Part shown: piece after piece, positions 8,870 to 18,137 of the stretch
Layout: each line of letters starts with the position of its first letter
Position numbering within the stretch: the first letter of the stretch is position 1
Source: an uncultured Granulosicoccus sp.
Lineage (GTDB): Bacteria > Pseudomonadota > Gammaproteobacteria > Granulosicoccales > Granulosicoccaceae
Direction of reading: 5' to 3'
DNA length: 48,193 bases
Assembly (NCBI GenBank): GCA_947492525.1
Contig: CANLNQ010000041.1
Span: 1-48,193, forward strand
Translations under genes and position numbers: made by a program
Notes under the pieces: generated by a model
What the model was told of the DNA's origin: nothing
The model's input: only the letters and a program-made list of their open reading frames with translations
Databases searched by the model: none

Positions 8870-9774
8870 AAATTGCCATTCTTTCGCGTAACCGGCGCCT
8901 CTATTCCACCCGCAGACTCATCGAAGCGGCGGAAGAGCGCGGCCATGAAGTCCGTGTCATCGATGTGCTGCGCTGTTATATGAACATCGTGTCGCGCAAG
9001 CCCAGCATTCACCTGGAAGGCGAGGAGCTGGACAGCTTCGATGCCGTCATTCCTCGCATCGGTGCTTCGGTGACGGCCTACGGCACCTCGGTATTGCGCC
9101 AGTTCGAGATGATGGGAACCTACACATTGATCGAGTCCGTTGCGCTATCGCGCTCGCGGGACAAGTTGCGTTCATTGCAACTGTTGTCACGCAAGGGCAT
9201 TGGTCTGCCGGTTACCGGTTTTGCCAACAAGCCCGGTGATAGCAAGGACATCATCAAGATGGTCGGTGGAGCACCGGTCGTCATCAAGCTGCTCGAAGGC
9301 ACGCAGGGCATCGGTGTGGTCCTCGCGGAGACCAACAAGGCAGCCGAATCGGTCATCGAGGCCTTCATGGGCTTGCAGGCCAATATCCTGGTTCAGGAAT
9401 TCATCAAGGAAGCCGGTGGCGCGGATATCCGATGTCTGGTTGTCGGCGGCAAGGTCGTGGCTGCCATGAAACGCCAGGCGGCCGACGGGGAGTTTCGCTC
9501 GAATCTGCACCGGGGTGGTTCAGCCAGTCTGGTCAAGATCACCCCCGAAGAGCGGGCGACTGCCGTAAGTGCGGCCAAGGTGCTTGGACTGTCTGTGGCC
9601 GGGGTTGACCTGCTGCGATCCTCGCGTGGCCCTCTGGTCATGGAAGTGAACTCTTCGCCAGGCCTCGAAGGCATCGAATCGGCCAGTGGCAAGGATGTGG
9701 CGGGCATCATCATCGGTGAACTGGAAAAGAACGCAAGACCGGGCAATACCAAGACACGGGGGGCCCGCGGTTGA
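8866..9774 (+). CDS. rimK: ribosomal protein S6--L-glutamate ligase RimK
   Basis: A 302-residue ATP-grasp ligase, the same length as E. coli RimK (300). RimK adds glutamate residues to the C-terminus of ribosomal protein S6 using ATP. Seen in the sequence: N-terminal [21 protein letters not shown], the [11 protein letters not shown] motif, the ATP-grasp segment [18 protein letters not shown], and the metal-binding [14 protein letters not shown]. The start is TTG at 8866, overlapping the rimB-like stop, with GCAGGAGCA just upstream as ribosome-binding site. Its stop overlaps the TTG start of the next gene by 4 bases, so rimB, rimK and the deacylase gene are translationally coupled. Confidence 0.93.
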   Translation: MKIAILSRNRRLYSTRRLIEAAEERGHEVRVIDVLRCYMNIVSRKPSIHLEGEELDSFDAVIPRIGASVTAYGTSVLRQFEMMGTYTLIESVALSRSRDKLRSLQLLSRKGIGLPVTGFANKPGDSKDIIKMVGGAPVVIKLLEGTQGIGVVLAETNKAAESVIEAFMGLQANILVQEFIKEAGGADIRCLVVGGKVVAAMKRQAADGEFRSNLHRGGSASLVKITPEERATAVSAAKVLGLSVAGVDLLRSSRGPLVMEVNSSPGLEGIESASGKDVAGIIIGELEKNARPGNTKTRGARG

Positions 9775-10901
9775 ACGATGATGATCCAGTCAGTGCAGCC
9801 GAGAATGACAGTGCCGAGCCGGTAGCAGATCAGAACAGCCGGTCAACTCGGGCAAACAGCCGGGCGGGCACTGTGGTACGCGAGCCCATTGTCATTGGTG
9901 GGATCAGCATCGAACCGGGGCAACGGCGTTACGTGGATCTGCCGTTGCCGCCACTCTATACCCACACATCGGTTGCCATGCCGGTGCACGTCATTCATGG
10001 CAAGCAGCATGGTCCGGTGCTGTTTGTCACGGCAGCCATTCACGGTGATGAGATCAATGGCATCGAAATCATCCGTCGTCTGCTGGCTACCAAGTCGCTG
10101 AGCCGGCTTGCCGGAACGCTCATTGCAGTGCCGGTCGTCAACGTCTACGGCTTTGTGTCACAGTCGCGCTACCTGCCTGACAGGCGGGATCTGAATCGAT
10201 CGTTTCCCGGATCCGAAAAGGGCTCCATGGCAGCCAGATTGGCGGATACGCTGATGAGCGAGATCGTGGCGAAGTGCACGCATGGCATCGACCTGCACAC
10301 CGCCGCAGAGGGGCGTGCCAATCTGCCGCAGATTCGTGTGGATCTGGACGCACATCCCGATCTACTGGCACTGGCCGAAGCATTTGCACCACCGATACTG
10401 CTCGATTCACATACGCGAGACGGTACGTTGCGCAGTGCGGCTGGTGAGCTTCCGTTATTGTTGTACGAGGCAGGTGAAGCGCTTCGATTCGATGAGCTGG
10501 CCATACGCGCCGGCCTCAAGGGCGTCTTGCGCGTCATGCGGCACCTGAACATGCTGCCGGCCAACAAGGGCGGTGACAAGAAAAGCAAACCCTGGCTGGC
10601 CAACAACAGCGTCTGGATGCGAGCGCCGCAAAGCGGCATTCTGCGTTCACGTATACCGCTGGGTGGCATCGTCGAGGAAGGCGTCATACTGGGCTATATC
10701 TCGGACCCCTTCGGTGAGGCCGAACAGGCAGTGGTCAGCGATGTCTCGGGCGTACTGATCGGCATAACCAAATTGCCACTGGTCCATGAGGGCGAAGCCC
10801 TGTATCACGTCGCGACAACTGCCTCCACCAAGTCAGCGGCACGTGCGGTCGATGAATTTCGTCTCGAATACGAACAACCTCTGATCAAGAGACTCAAATA
10901 A
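9771..10901 (+). CDS. succinylglutamate desuccinylase/aspartoacylase family deacylase
   Basis: A 376-residue zinc carboxypeptidase-like hydrolase (AstE/AspA family). The zinc site is visible as [10 protein letters not shown] (His and Glu) and HGIDLHTAA (second His). Residues 1-40 are a polar extension rich in Asp, Glu and Ser. The start codon is TTG, overlapping the rimK stop, and the stop shares one base with the following ATG. Such deacylase genes often follow rimK, and a role in trimming glutamate or another acyl group is an attractive inference, but the substrate is not shown by sequence. Confidence 0.85.
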   Translation: MNDDDPVSAAENDSAEPVADQNSRSTRANSRAGTVVREPIVIGGISIEPGQRRYVDLPLPPLYTHTSVAMPVHVIHGKQHGPVLFVTAAIHGDEINGIEIIRRLLATKSLSRLAGTLIAVPVVNVYGFVSQSRYLPDRRDLNRSFPGSEKGSMAARLADTLMSEIVAKCTHGIDLHTAAEGRANLPQIRVDLDAHPDLLALAEAFAPPILLDSHTRDGTLRSAAGELPLLLYEAGEALRFDELAIRAGLKGVLRVMRHLNMLPANKGGDKKSKPWLANNSVWMRAPQSGILRSRIPLGGIVEEGVILGYISDPFGEAEQAVVSDVSGVLIGITKLPLVHEGEALYHVATTASTKSAARAVDEFRLEYEQPLIKRLK

Positions 10902-11893
10902 TGAAATCGCGTTCTCTGGGAAAGCACGGTATGCAGGCCTCCGTGGTGGCTTTCGGGGCCTGGGCCATCGGTGGCTGGCGCTGGGGTGGCGCAGATGCGC
11001 AAAGCTCGGTCGAGGCCGTACAGGCATCACTGGATGCCGGCGTCAACCTGATCGACACGGCTGCTGTCTACGGTTTCGGGCTGTCAGAGCAGATCGTTGG
11101 CGAGGCCATCAAGGGGCGCAAGCGTGAAGAGATCGTGCTGGCCACCAAGTGCGGTCTGCGCTGGGATATCGAGACGCCCACGCTGCATGCCGAAAGCGAA
11201 GGCAAGCGCATCTTCCGCACATTGGACGAGGCGTCCATTCGCTGGGAGCTGGGGCAGAGCCTGGAGCGCCTGGGTACGGATTACATCGATCTGTACCAGA
11301 CTCACTGGCCCGATCCGGAAACCGAACTGGAAGCGGTTGTCGCCACGCTGGAAAAGCTGCGAGAAGAAGGATTGATACGGAGCTGGGGATTGTGCAACGA
11401 GCAGCCGGTACGCATTGCAGAAGCCGCGCGTCTGGGTTCCCTCAGCACGGATCAGGAGAAGTATAGTCTGCTCGATCGTGAGCAGGACGAGGCCAACCTG
11501 CCGGTGTGCGAAGAGCTGGATGTGGGATTTCTCTGCTACTCGCCAATTGCTCAGGGTTTGCTGACGGGCAAGATCGATGGCAAACGGGAGTTTGCGGAGA
11601 ACGATCTGCGCGCTGGCAATCCTCGTTTTGCGCCGGCGGTACTGGAAGCGGTACAGGCCGTGCTGGCGCCGGTCAAGTCACTGGCTCGCGATCGTGGCGT
11701 GTCCACCGAGCAGTTGGTGCTCGCCTGGACCTTGCAACAGCCGGGTGTCAGTCATGTATTGGTAGGAACGCGCGATGTGGCGCAGGCGACCTCCAATGCG
11801 GCGGCAGGTTCCATCGATCTGGACAAGGATGAACTGGCCACGATTTCCCAGGCTGCCGATGCCTGGCCAGGGTTCGACGCGTTCAGTAGTTGA
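10901..11893 (+). CDS. aldo/keto reductase
   Basis: A 330-residue NADP(H)-dependent oxidoreductase with a TIM-barrel fold. The catalytic tetrad is visible: Asp and Tyr in LIDTAAVYGFG, Lys in VLATKCGL and His in LYQTHWPDP. Residues about 255-330 carry the cofactor-binding end (LVGTRDVAQATSNAAA). Closest in appearance to general aldo/keto reductases of the YajO/IolS type. It is the last gene of the rimB-rimK-deacylase run, starting on the final base of the preceding stop codon. The substrate is unknown. Confidence 0.88.
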   Translation: MKSRSLGKHGMQASVVAFGAWAIGGWRWGGADAQSSVEAVQASLDAGVNLIDTAAVYGFGLSEQIVGEAIKGRKREEIVLATKCGLRWDIETPTLHAESEGKRIFRTLDEASIRWELGQSLERLGTDYIDLYQTHWPDPETELEAVVATLEKLREEGLIRSWGLCNEQPVRIAEAARLGSLSTDQEKYSLLDREQDEANLPVCEELDVGFLCYSPIAQGLLTGKIDGKREFAENDLRAGNPRFAPAVLEAVQAVLAPVKSLARDRGVSTEQLVLAWTLQQPGVSHVLVGTRDVAQATSNAAAGSIDLDKDELATISQAADAWPGFDAFSS

Positions 11894-11920
11894 TCGCATT
11901 GACGATGGCAGGGTAGCTAG

Positions 11921-11954
11921 AAAGGCAGATAAAAGGGCAGATAAAAGGGCAGAT
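11921..11954. repeat. 12-bp tandem repeat in convergent gap
   Basis: Two perfect copies of aaaagggcagat (11931-11942, 11943-11954) preceded by a 10-base partial copy (aaaggcagat, 11921-11930). It fills most of the 78-bp gap between two convergent stop codons. No hairpin terminator was seen here. Confidence 0.85.
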
Positions 11955-11971
11955 GGAAGGGGGTGATCGAT

Positions 11972-13093
11972 TCAGTCCACCTGTCCCAGCGCGTTGAAGG
12001 CCTGACTGATCAGCTCTCCTTGCCAGTAAGCGGTGCTGGCACTGGCTGAACCGCTCACTTGCCCGTTCTGTTCGTCTGAACGATAGACCAGACGAAACCA
12101 CTCACCGTTGTCGCGAAAAGAGCGAATGTCCGCTGTGCGAGTCTCGTCGGCCAGCGGCAGGCTCATATGCCACCGCGGTGCCGAGAGGTCGATGGGTATC
12201 ACCAGCGGCTCTCCGGGTGCCAGTGTCAGCGGCGCTTCACTCTGATCGCTGCAGATGCCTTCAGGCTCCCGGTACTCGGATATGATCCGGTTCATCGGTT
12301 CGAGGCGGAAGCCGCAGTTGTCACCCGGGTTGTTCAGCCCTATCGGTGCGTTCGACTGGTTGACGATCGTCAGGGTCAAGGGAACGGTGTTGTCCGTGTC
12401 CGTGTCCGTGTCCGTGTCCGTGTCCGTGTCCGTGTCCGTGTCCGTGTCCGTGTCCGTGTCCGTGTCCGTGGTGGCGCCCACCCCGTTATCAGCATCTGCA
12501 CCCCGGTTCAGCGCAAAGTCACTGGCAATCTCGATACCGATGGCCAGTGCGTTCCAGTCATGCCCGGTCAGTACGGCCGTACCGTTGGCGTCGATGGACA
12601 CACGAGCGTGCATGGCATTCTGCAGGCCACCGCGAACACCTTGTCGCTGCTCGATATCGATACCATGGCCCTGTTCGACAAACAGCTGTTCAATGCCATA
12701 ACCGACATCCACTCGGTTGAAGGCGTTGCCCGGATTATCCGTGCGCAGTCGTCCGCGCAGGAATAGTTCATTAGTTGTATTGTCGGGTTTGACATTGGTG
12801 AAATAGGCGACATCGTGCAATCCACCGGGGCGCTCTTGCAGTACTGCGTAGATCCTGTCGCCCTTGCGCGGCTGTGCGTCGGCAGGTATCCAGTGTGTGG
12901 GCGCATGGCTCAGAGAGTTCAGTGCGTAGCGCAGGCGGACGAAGTCGCCGCGAAACGGGTCCCTCGGATCGAGCGGCGCGGTTGCAATGGACACGCTTGC
13001 ACCATGGGCTATGACGGATTCCCGGCCGTATACCATCCAGGCCAGCGTGAAGGCTTGAGCGGCAATGCACAGAGCAAGCAGAGTGTTACGCAT
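11972..13093 (-). CDS. GDYXXLXY domain protein with Asp-Thr repeat linker
   Basis: A 373-residue membrane-anchored protein. Residues 4-22 are a hydrophobic N-terminal anchor. The motif GDFVRLRY at 49-56 (consensus GDYxxLxY) lies in DPRDPFRGDFVRL, and the domain runs to about residue 195. Residues 209-235 are an uninterrupted Asp-Thr alternation encoded by a hexanucleotide array; a C-terminal domain of about 135 residues follows. Known context: GDYXXLXY proteins are usually encoded beside DUF2157 membrane proteins, as here, where the two genes overlap by 8 bases. The repeat is a hydrophilic, probably disordered linker whose length may vary between isolates. Function unknown, likely at the cell envelope. 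Confidence 0.83.
   Translation of the reverse strand: MRNTLLALCIAAQAFTLAWMVYGRESVIAHGASVSIATAPLDPRDPFRGDFVRLRYALNSLSHAPTHWIPADAQPRKGDRIYAVLQERPGGLHDVAYFTNVKPDNTTNELFLRGRLRTDNPGNAFNRVDVGYGIEQLFVEQGHGIDIEQRQGVRGGLQNAMHARVSIDANGTAVLTGHDWNALAIGIEIASDFALNRGADADNGVGATTDTDTDTDTDTDTDTDTDTDTDTDTDNTVPLTLTIVNQSNAPIGLNNPGDNCGFRLEPMNRIISEYREPEGICSDQSEAPLTLAPGEPLVIPIDLSAPRWHMSLPLADETRTADIRSFRDNGEWFRLVYRSDEQNGQVSGSASASTAYWQGELISQAFNALGQVD
12391..12470. repeat. 6-bp tandem repeat, 13 copies, coding
   Basis: Perfect repetition of tgtccg over 80 bases; read on the minus strand it is gacacg and encodes Asp-Thr. The period of 6 keeps the reading frame when copies are gained or lost. The array is fully homogeneous, which suggests recent or continuing slippage. 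Confidence 0.97.
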
Positions 13094-14423
13094 GTGTCTG
13101 CTCCTCCAGGGTTTGCTCTTGCAACTTGCGCCTGGAATATCGATGCCCCACGTAGAAGAGCAGGGCGCCGATGATCAGAAACGCGGCAGAGCGCATCAGC
13201 AGACTCTGGAACAGGTCGTCAAAACGCGCCATGATCAATACGCACAGTGTCATGCAGCCCAGAGCCACGGGGCGCCACTGGAGCGCATCGGTACCGCGAA
13301 TGATCAGCAGAACGCAGTGCAGTGCGAGCACGACATTGCTCAGAAGATGCAGAAACGCCTGAAAAGCCGGGGAGGTGTTGAACTGGTAGGCCAGCAGTAT
13401 CAGCAGGGAGATCAGAACAGCGATGCGTTGCAGGCTGAGCGTTCGATCCATGGGGCTTGCATTCTTGCCGGCTCTGCCGACGACCATCAGCAGAATCCAT
13501 AGGGCGGTGGTGATGATCAGCATTCCCCAGTTCAGGTACAGATACCAGTGCACGTTGTCCGCAGCCGGGTTCGGCAGTGTCAGCATGGACAGAGAAAACT
13601 CGCTGATGAAGGTCATGTACAGCAGGCAGGCACCGTAGACGAATGCACCGATGGCCTTGAGCACCGAGGCGCTCTGGGGAAATTGTGTGCCTCGGCTCCA
13701 GTGGCTGATGGCGAGCAGTATCAGGGCACTGCAGAAGAGCAGTTTGAACACGATGACGGGAGTCCAGTGATAGGCGATGGTCAGCTGCAGGAGTCCGAAC
13801 AGGGCAACGATTGTCAGAGCCAGCAGGGTACGCGAACGTTGTCGCCAGGCCAGAGGCAGCAGTGTCAGGCCGATGATGGCGATACTGGCCAGGTGAATGC
13901 GGTTGAAATCCAGGGTCTCGGAAATTCCCCAGACCGAAATCAATACCGTGGCCAGCAGTCCCTGGATAACCGAGGGTATGGCCCAGCCCAGGCTCAAGGC
14001 ACCCAGTCCCCAGAGCAGCAAGGCCGTGGGGTAGTGTTCATCCATGTGATAGATCTGTGCAATCAGCCAGATACCGGCGCAGAACATCATCGTTCCCAGC
14101 AGGTGGAAACCCTCGACGAGGTTTGTCGTGTCCGCAGGTTTGCGGCGCAGCCACCAGCCGATACCGTGGCTCGACAGAAGCCCGGAGAATATCAGGGCAA
14201 GCTTTGCCTCTTTCGGCAGGGCTGCCCAGTTGTAGGCAAAGAACAGCATGATTCCCAGGCCGAATATCAGGGCGCCAATGGCCGTGAGTATGAACAGGCC
14301 CCAGGATCGTTGGGAGGAGAGCGGATAGCGGGCAGTGATGGCCGAGGCGGTTGTCTGGTCTATCAGACCCTCCTGCAGCCATTGACCCACCTCCTGTCTC
14401 AGCCAGGCAGCGTGCTTGCTCAT
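13086..14423 (-). CDS. DUF2157 domain-containing membrane protein
   Basis: A 445-residue polytopic membrane protein. The first 50 residues are soluble (LRQEVGQWLQEGLIDQTTASAI), the conserved DUF2157 start; after ILTAIGALIFGLGIMLFFAYNW about twelve hydrophobic segments follow. The C-terminus is short and basic. It overlaps the start of the GDYXXLXY gene by 8 bases, the typical partner arrangement, so both products probably work together in the inner membrane. The biochemical role of the pair is not known. Confidence 0.85.
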   Translation of the reverse strand: MSKHAAWLRQEVGQWLQEGLIDQTTASAITARYPLSSQRSWGLFILTAIGALIFGLGIMLFFAYNWAALPKEAKLALIFSGLLSSHGIGWWLRRKPADTTNLVEGFHLLGTMMFCAGIWLIAQIYHMDEHYPTALLLWGLGALSLGWAIPSVIQGLLATVLISVWGISETLDFNRIHLASIAIIGLTLLPLAWRQRSRTLLALTIVALFGLLQLTIAYHWTPVIVFKLLFCSALILLAISHWSRGTQFPQSASVLKAIGAFVYGACLLYMTFISEFSLSMLTLPNPAADNVHWYLYLNWGMLIITTALWILLMVVGRAGKNASPMDRTLSLQRIAVLISLLILLAYQFNTSPAFQAFLHLLSNVVLALHCVLLIIRGTDALQWRPVALGCMTLCVLIMARFDDLFQSLLMRSAAFLIIGALLFYVGHRYSRRKLQEQTLEEQTHA

Positions 14424-14611
14424 GTGTCTACTCTGTCATGCCGGTTCATTCATGCCTGCTCATCGATTAGCCGAGTGTAGCGACGATTCTGCCCGCTCTG
14501 CTTGTTTACATCACGGATGCCTGACCGTGCCGATCTGTGCCCGGGATGCGATACGCGTGCCATCGGCGTCGAGCCGCGTGCGTTGGCTCCCGATGACCCG
14601 CTACCAAGTCT

Positions 14612-14639
14612 AGCTGCCTGAGTAGCTGTTCGGGCAGCT
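14612..14639. terminator. weak hairpin in the 293-bp gap after dnaE2
   Basis: AGCTGCC (14612-14618) and GGCAGCT (14633-14639) can form a 7-bp stem about 80 bp downstream of the dnaE2 stop. There is no T-run, and the loop is long (14 bases). The remainder of the 14424-14716 gap shows no convincing gene. Confidence 0.25.
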
Positions 14640-14716
14640 GTCCGGACGGGACTGTGTACGGCTTGAGGCGGGTGGGGATAGGGGGTGGCGGCACTTCATG
14701 CCGTTTTCGGACGTCT

Positions 14717-17700
14717 TCAGTGGAAATCGCGTGAGGACACGGTGAGTTCACCGAGCATCCAGGACAGATCCTCGATCTTGCGGGCCACCAGATGAGACAC
14801 ACCCTGCTCGCGCTGGGTCTGGCCATAGACCGACAGCAGCTGGCTGCCAAGCACCTCCTTGCGAAAGATCTCGGCTACCTGACTCCAGACGATGATGTTC
14901 ATCGGTCCTCCTTCGTCTTCGATGGTCATGAAGATCACCCCACTGGCGGTGCCGGGACGCTGACGGACCTTGACCAGACCGGCCACCCGAGCCATGCGTC
15001 CATCGGGAACGGCGGCCCAGCTGGTCGAGTCCAGAATGCGGCGTTTCGTCAGTTGCTGCCGAAGCAGTGACAGCGGGTGGCGATTGAGCGTCAATCCTGT
15101 ACTCATGTAATCGGCCGCGGTGTTCTGTCCTTCAGTGGGTGCTGGCAGCACCTGATGGGGTTCGACAGCAGAGGCATCGGCCAGCAGCTCAGGCAATGTC
15201 TCCACACCCAGCAGATCCCACTGTGCCTGATGACGATTGCCACTGATGTTCTGCAGAGCGCCGGCAATGGACAGCGCTTGCTGATCAGCCTGATTGATGC
15301 CAGTGCGACGCACCAGATCGGCAGCGCTGAGGAAGGGCCCCCTGGCTCTCGCGGCCAGCAGTCGATCGGCTCCCCGGGTGGAGAGCCTGGATACCAGTCG
15401 CAGGCCGAGACGCACCGCGGCCTGGGGCAGGGGGGTGGCGGTATTTTCAATGAAGGAGCCTGTCACCGGTGCCTCCGGCTCCATCAGTGTGTGATCCCAA
15501 TCGCTTTCATTGACATCCACCGGCAGGACCGTGACGCCATGACGCCTGGCATCCTGAGTCAGGTCAGAAGGGTCATAGAAACCCAGTGGCTGACTGTTCA
15601 ACATGGCGCACAGGAAAACGGCTGGCTCATGACATTTCAGCCAACAGGATACGTAGACGAGCAAGGCAAAGCTGGCTGCATGAGACTCGGGGAATCCGTA
15701 TTCCCCGAAGCCTTCTATCTGACGAAAGATGGATTCGGCGAATTCGGGATCGTAGCCGTTCTTCAGCATCCCGCCAACCACGCGATCATGGAACTGCGCG
15801 ACCTGTCCGCCACGACGCCAGGCGGCCATGGAGCGGCGCAGCTCATCGGCCTGGCCGGCCGAGAAACCGGCTGCCACCATGGCGATTTCCATGACCTGTT
15901 CCTGAAATACCGGCACTCCCAGGGTACGTTCCAGCACCCGCTCCAGATCCGCGCTGGGATAGGCTACCGGTTCGATCCCCTGACGCCGTTTCAGGTAGGG
16001 GTTGACCATGCCTCCCTGAATGGGGCCGGGGCGTACGATGGAGACTTCTATCACCAGGTCATAGTAGTTGCGGGGCCTGAGCCGTGGCAGCATCGACATC
16101 TGTGCACGTGACTCGATCTGAAACACGCCGATGGTGTCAGCCCTGCAGATCATGTCGTAGGTCGCCGTGTCGTCGGCAGGAATCTGCGCCATGGTGTGAG
16201 TGATGCCGCGGTAGCTTTCGATCAGCTTGAAGCATTTTGCAATGGCAGTGAGCATGCCCAGAGCCAGTACGTCCACTTTCAGCAGGCCCAGTTCTTCCAG
16301 ATCATCCTTGTCCCATTGGATGATGGTGCGATCGGGCATGGCTGCATTTTCAACCGGCACCAGTGTGCACAGGTCCCTGTCGGAAATGACAAAGCCACCC
16401 ACATGCTGGGACAGATGCCGCGGGAAACCGAGCAGTTGTTGCAGTAACCAGGTAAAGCGCTTGATCAGCGGACTCTCGGGATTGAAACCCATGGCTTCGA
16501 GCCGGTCGCCGATCACCTCGCTGCCATCCCACCAGGCCATGGACTTGGACAAGGCCTCTATCTGATCGTCAAGCAGGCCGATGGCCTTGCCCAGATCACG
16601 GATGGCGCTGCGTTTTCGATAGGTGATGACCGTGGCCGCCAGAGCTGCCCGGTGCCTACCATACTTGGCATATATATACTGGATGACCTCTTCACGTCGT
16701 TCATGTTCGAAGTCGATGTCGATATCGGGTGGTTCATCGCGCTCGCGGGAAATGAATCGCTCGAACAGCATGCGCGTGCGTGAGGGATCGACTTCGGTGA
16801 CGCCCAGGCAATAGCAGACAGCCGAGTTGGCTGCCGAGCCGCGCCCCTGACACAGGATGTCCTGGTCGCGGGCAAACTTCACGATGTCATGCACGGTCAG
16901 GAAATAGGACTCGTATTGCATGTCGCTGATCAGTGTCAGCTCATGCTCCAGTTGAGCCTTCACATTCTCGCTGTAACCATCGGGCCAGCGCCAGGCAGCC
17001 CCTTCGTAGGTCAGTTTGCGCAGGTACTGAGCGGCCGAGAGTTCTGCCGGAACCACTTCGCGTGGATACCGGTAATCCAGATCTCCCAGATCGAAGCGGC
17101 ACAGCGCTGCCACCTGTGTTGCATTCTCCAGAGTCTGCTGCGGGTAGATGGAATACAGTGCGCGAATATCTCTCAGATAGCGTTCACCATTCTGAAACAG
17201 CAATCGACCGGCAGTGTCGAGCGTGCAGTTGTGACGGATGCAGGTAACGATATCCTGCAAGGCGCGTCGCTTGCGCTCGTGCATGTGAACATCGCCACTG
17301 GCCACGATGGCCAGCTCGTGCCGTTCGGCAACCTCGAACAGCCAGTGACTGTGCTTCTGATCATAGCTGCCATAGTGCAGTTCCAGTGCGATGAAGGTCT
17401 GTGGGCCCAGTGTTCGCAACCAGCTGAACCAGTGCTCCATGTTCTGGCGATCATTGGGCAGGTAGGGGGGCACCAGCAACAGGCAACAGCCTTCAAGGCC
17501 TGCATTTTCGATCATGTCAAGGGTGATCTGGTAGCTGCCCTTGTCAGCGGCGCGGCGCGCTGCCGTGATCAGCTGGCAGACTCTGGCATAGCTTGCCAGA
17601 TCCCGCACCAGCACCACGAGTCTGAAACCGTCATCCAGTGCGAACTCGCTGCCCACGATGAGCTTGAAATCGCTCTGTATCATGACCCGCTCCGCTGACT

Positions 17701-17935
17701 TACCCGGGGCCACGGTAGTCTGGCTCCGGCTGTGCAGCTCTTTCATGCGCCCATAGGCTCGCACCACGCCTGCCATGGAACATTCGTCAGTAATGGCCAG
17801 GGCCGAGTAGCCCAGTGCAACTGCCGTGTCAACCAGCTCTTCGGGGCGAGAGGCGCCTCTGAGAAAGCTGAAGTTGGACACGCAGTGCAGCTCGGCGTAA
17901 GGGCCCGGATAGTGGATGGGTAGCTGTATGTTCAT
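14717..17935 (-). CDS. dnaE2: error-prone DNA polymerase DnaE2 (ImuC)
   Basis: A 1072-residue C-family polymerase, the usual DnaE2 length. The N-terminal PHP domain begins YAELHCVSNFSFLRGASRPEELV; the palm contains GRGSAANSAVCYCLGVTEVDP and the acidic motif PPDIDIDFEHERRE; the C-terminus has an OB-fold and the DnaE2 ending LVARKIEDLSWMLGELTVSSRDFH. Known role: translesion synthesis and damage-induced mutagenesis under SOS control, normally with ImuA and ImuB. No imuA or imuB lies in this window. The frame is open 95 codons further upstream, but that part has no DnaE2 similarity, so ATG at 17935 is chosen. A LexA-type box ends 3 bp before this ATG. Confidence 0.93.
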   Translation of the reverse strand: MNIQLPIHYPGPYAELHCVSNFSFLRGASRPEELVDTAVALGYSALAITDECSMAGVVRAYGRMKELHSRSQTTVAPGKSAERVMIQSDFKLIVGSEFALDDGFRLVVLVRDLASYARVCQLITAARRAADKGSYQITLDMIENAGLEGCCLLLVPPYLPNDRQNMEHWFSWLRTLGPQTFIALELHYGSYDQKHSHWLFEVAERHELAIVASGDVHMHERKRRALQDIVTCIRHNCTLDTAGRLLFQNGERYLRDIRALYSIYPQQTLENATQVAALCRFDLGDLDYRYPREVVPAELSAAQYLRKLTYEGAAWRWPDGYSENVKAQLEHELTLISDMQYESYFLTVHDIVKFARDQDILCQGRGSAANSAVCYCLGVTEVDPSRTRMLFERFISRERDEPPDIDIDFEHERREEVIQYIYAKYGRHRAALAATVITYRKRSAIRDLGKAIGLLDDQIEALSKSMAWWDGSEVIGDRLEAMGFNPESPLIKRFTWLLQQLLGFPRHLSQHVGGFVISDRDLCTLVPVENAAMPDRTIIQWDKDDLEELGLLKVDVLALGMLTAIAKCFKLIESYRGITHTMAQIPADDTATYDMICRADTIGVFQIESRAQMSMLPRLRPRNYYDLVIEVSIVRPGPIQGGMVNPYLKRRQGIEPVAYPSADLERVLERTLGVPVFQEQVMEIAMVAAGFSAGQADELRRSMAAWRRGGQVAQFHDRVVGGMLKNGYDPEFAESIFRQIEGFGEYGFPESHAASFALLVYVSCWLKCHEPAVFLCAMLNSQPLGFYDPSDLTQDARRHGVTVLPVDVNESDWDHTLMEPEAPVTGSFIENTATPLPQAAVRLGLRLVSRLSTRGADRLLAARARGPFLSAADLVRRTGINQADQQALSIAGALQNISGNRHQAQWDLLGVETLPELLADASAVEPHQVLPAPTEGQNTAADYMSTGLTLNRHPLSLLRQQLTKRRILDSTSWAAVPDGRMARVAGLVKVRQRPGTASGVIFMTIEDEGGPMNIIVWSQVAEIFRKEVLGSQLLSVYGQTQREQGVSHLVARKIEDLSWMLGELTVSSRDFH

Positions 17936-17954
17936 ACACTGGTAATTAATACAG
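17924..17954 (-). promoter_or_regulatory. LexA/SOS box(es) at the dnaE2 start
   Basis: On the minus strand, CTGTATTAATTACCAG (17954-17939) fits CTG-N10-CAG and differs from the E. coli SOS box half-site CTGT-N8-ACAG at one position. A second, weaker site GTGTATGAACATACAG (17939-17924) abuts it, shares one base and overlaps the start codon. No Shine-Dalgarno sequence is visible between the first box and the ATG, so the transcript may be leaderless. The divergent HAD gene starts 183 bp away. Confidence 0.72.
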
Positions 17955-18137
17955 CTAATGTGCCACAGGTCAAGTCGAAGGGGTATGCATGAGGGGGTCG
18001 AATGACGGGAATGAGGCCTGAGTAACAGTGTGGGGCGTTCGCAAGTACGCAGTGTTGCTGTAATCACTGACACTACCCGCCAGCGTGTCACTCGCGGTAT
18101 GCTTTGCCTCCCTTCATCCCGGACGCCAGAACGGACC

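Noticed and set aside
15077..16111. About 344-codon plus-strand frame
   Set aside because: Lies inside dnaE2 on the opposite strand; rich in Gly, Gln and His, no domain.
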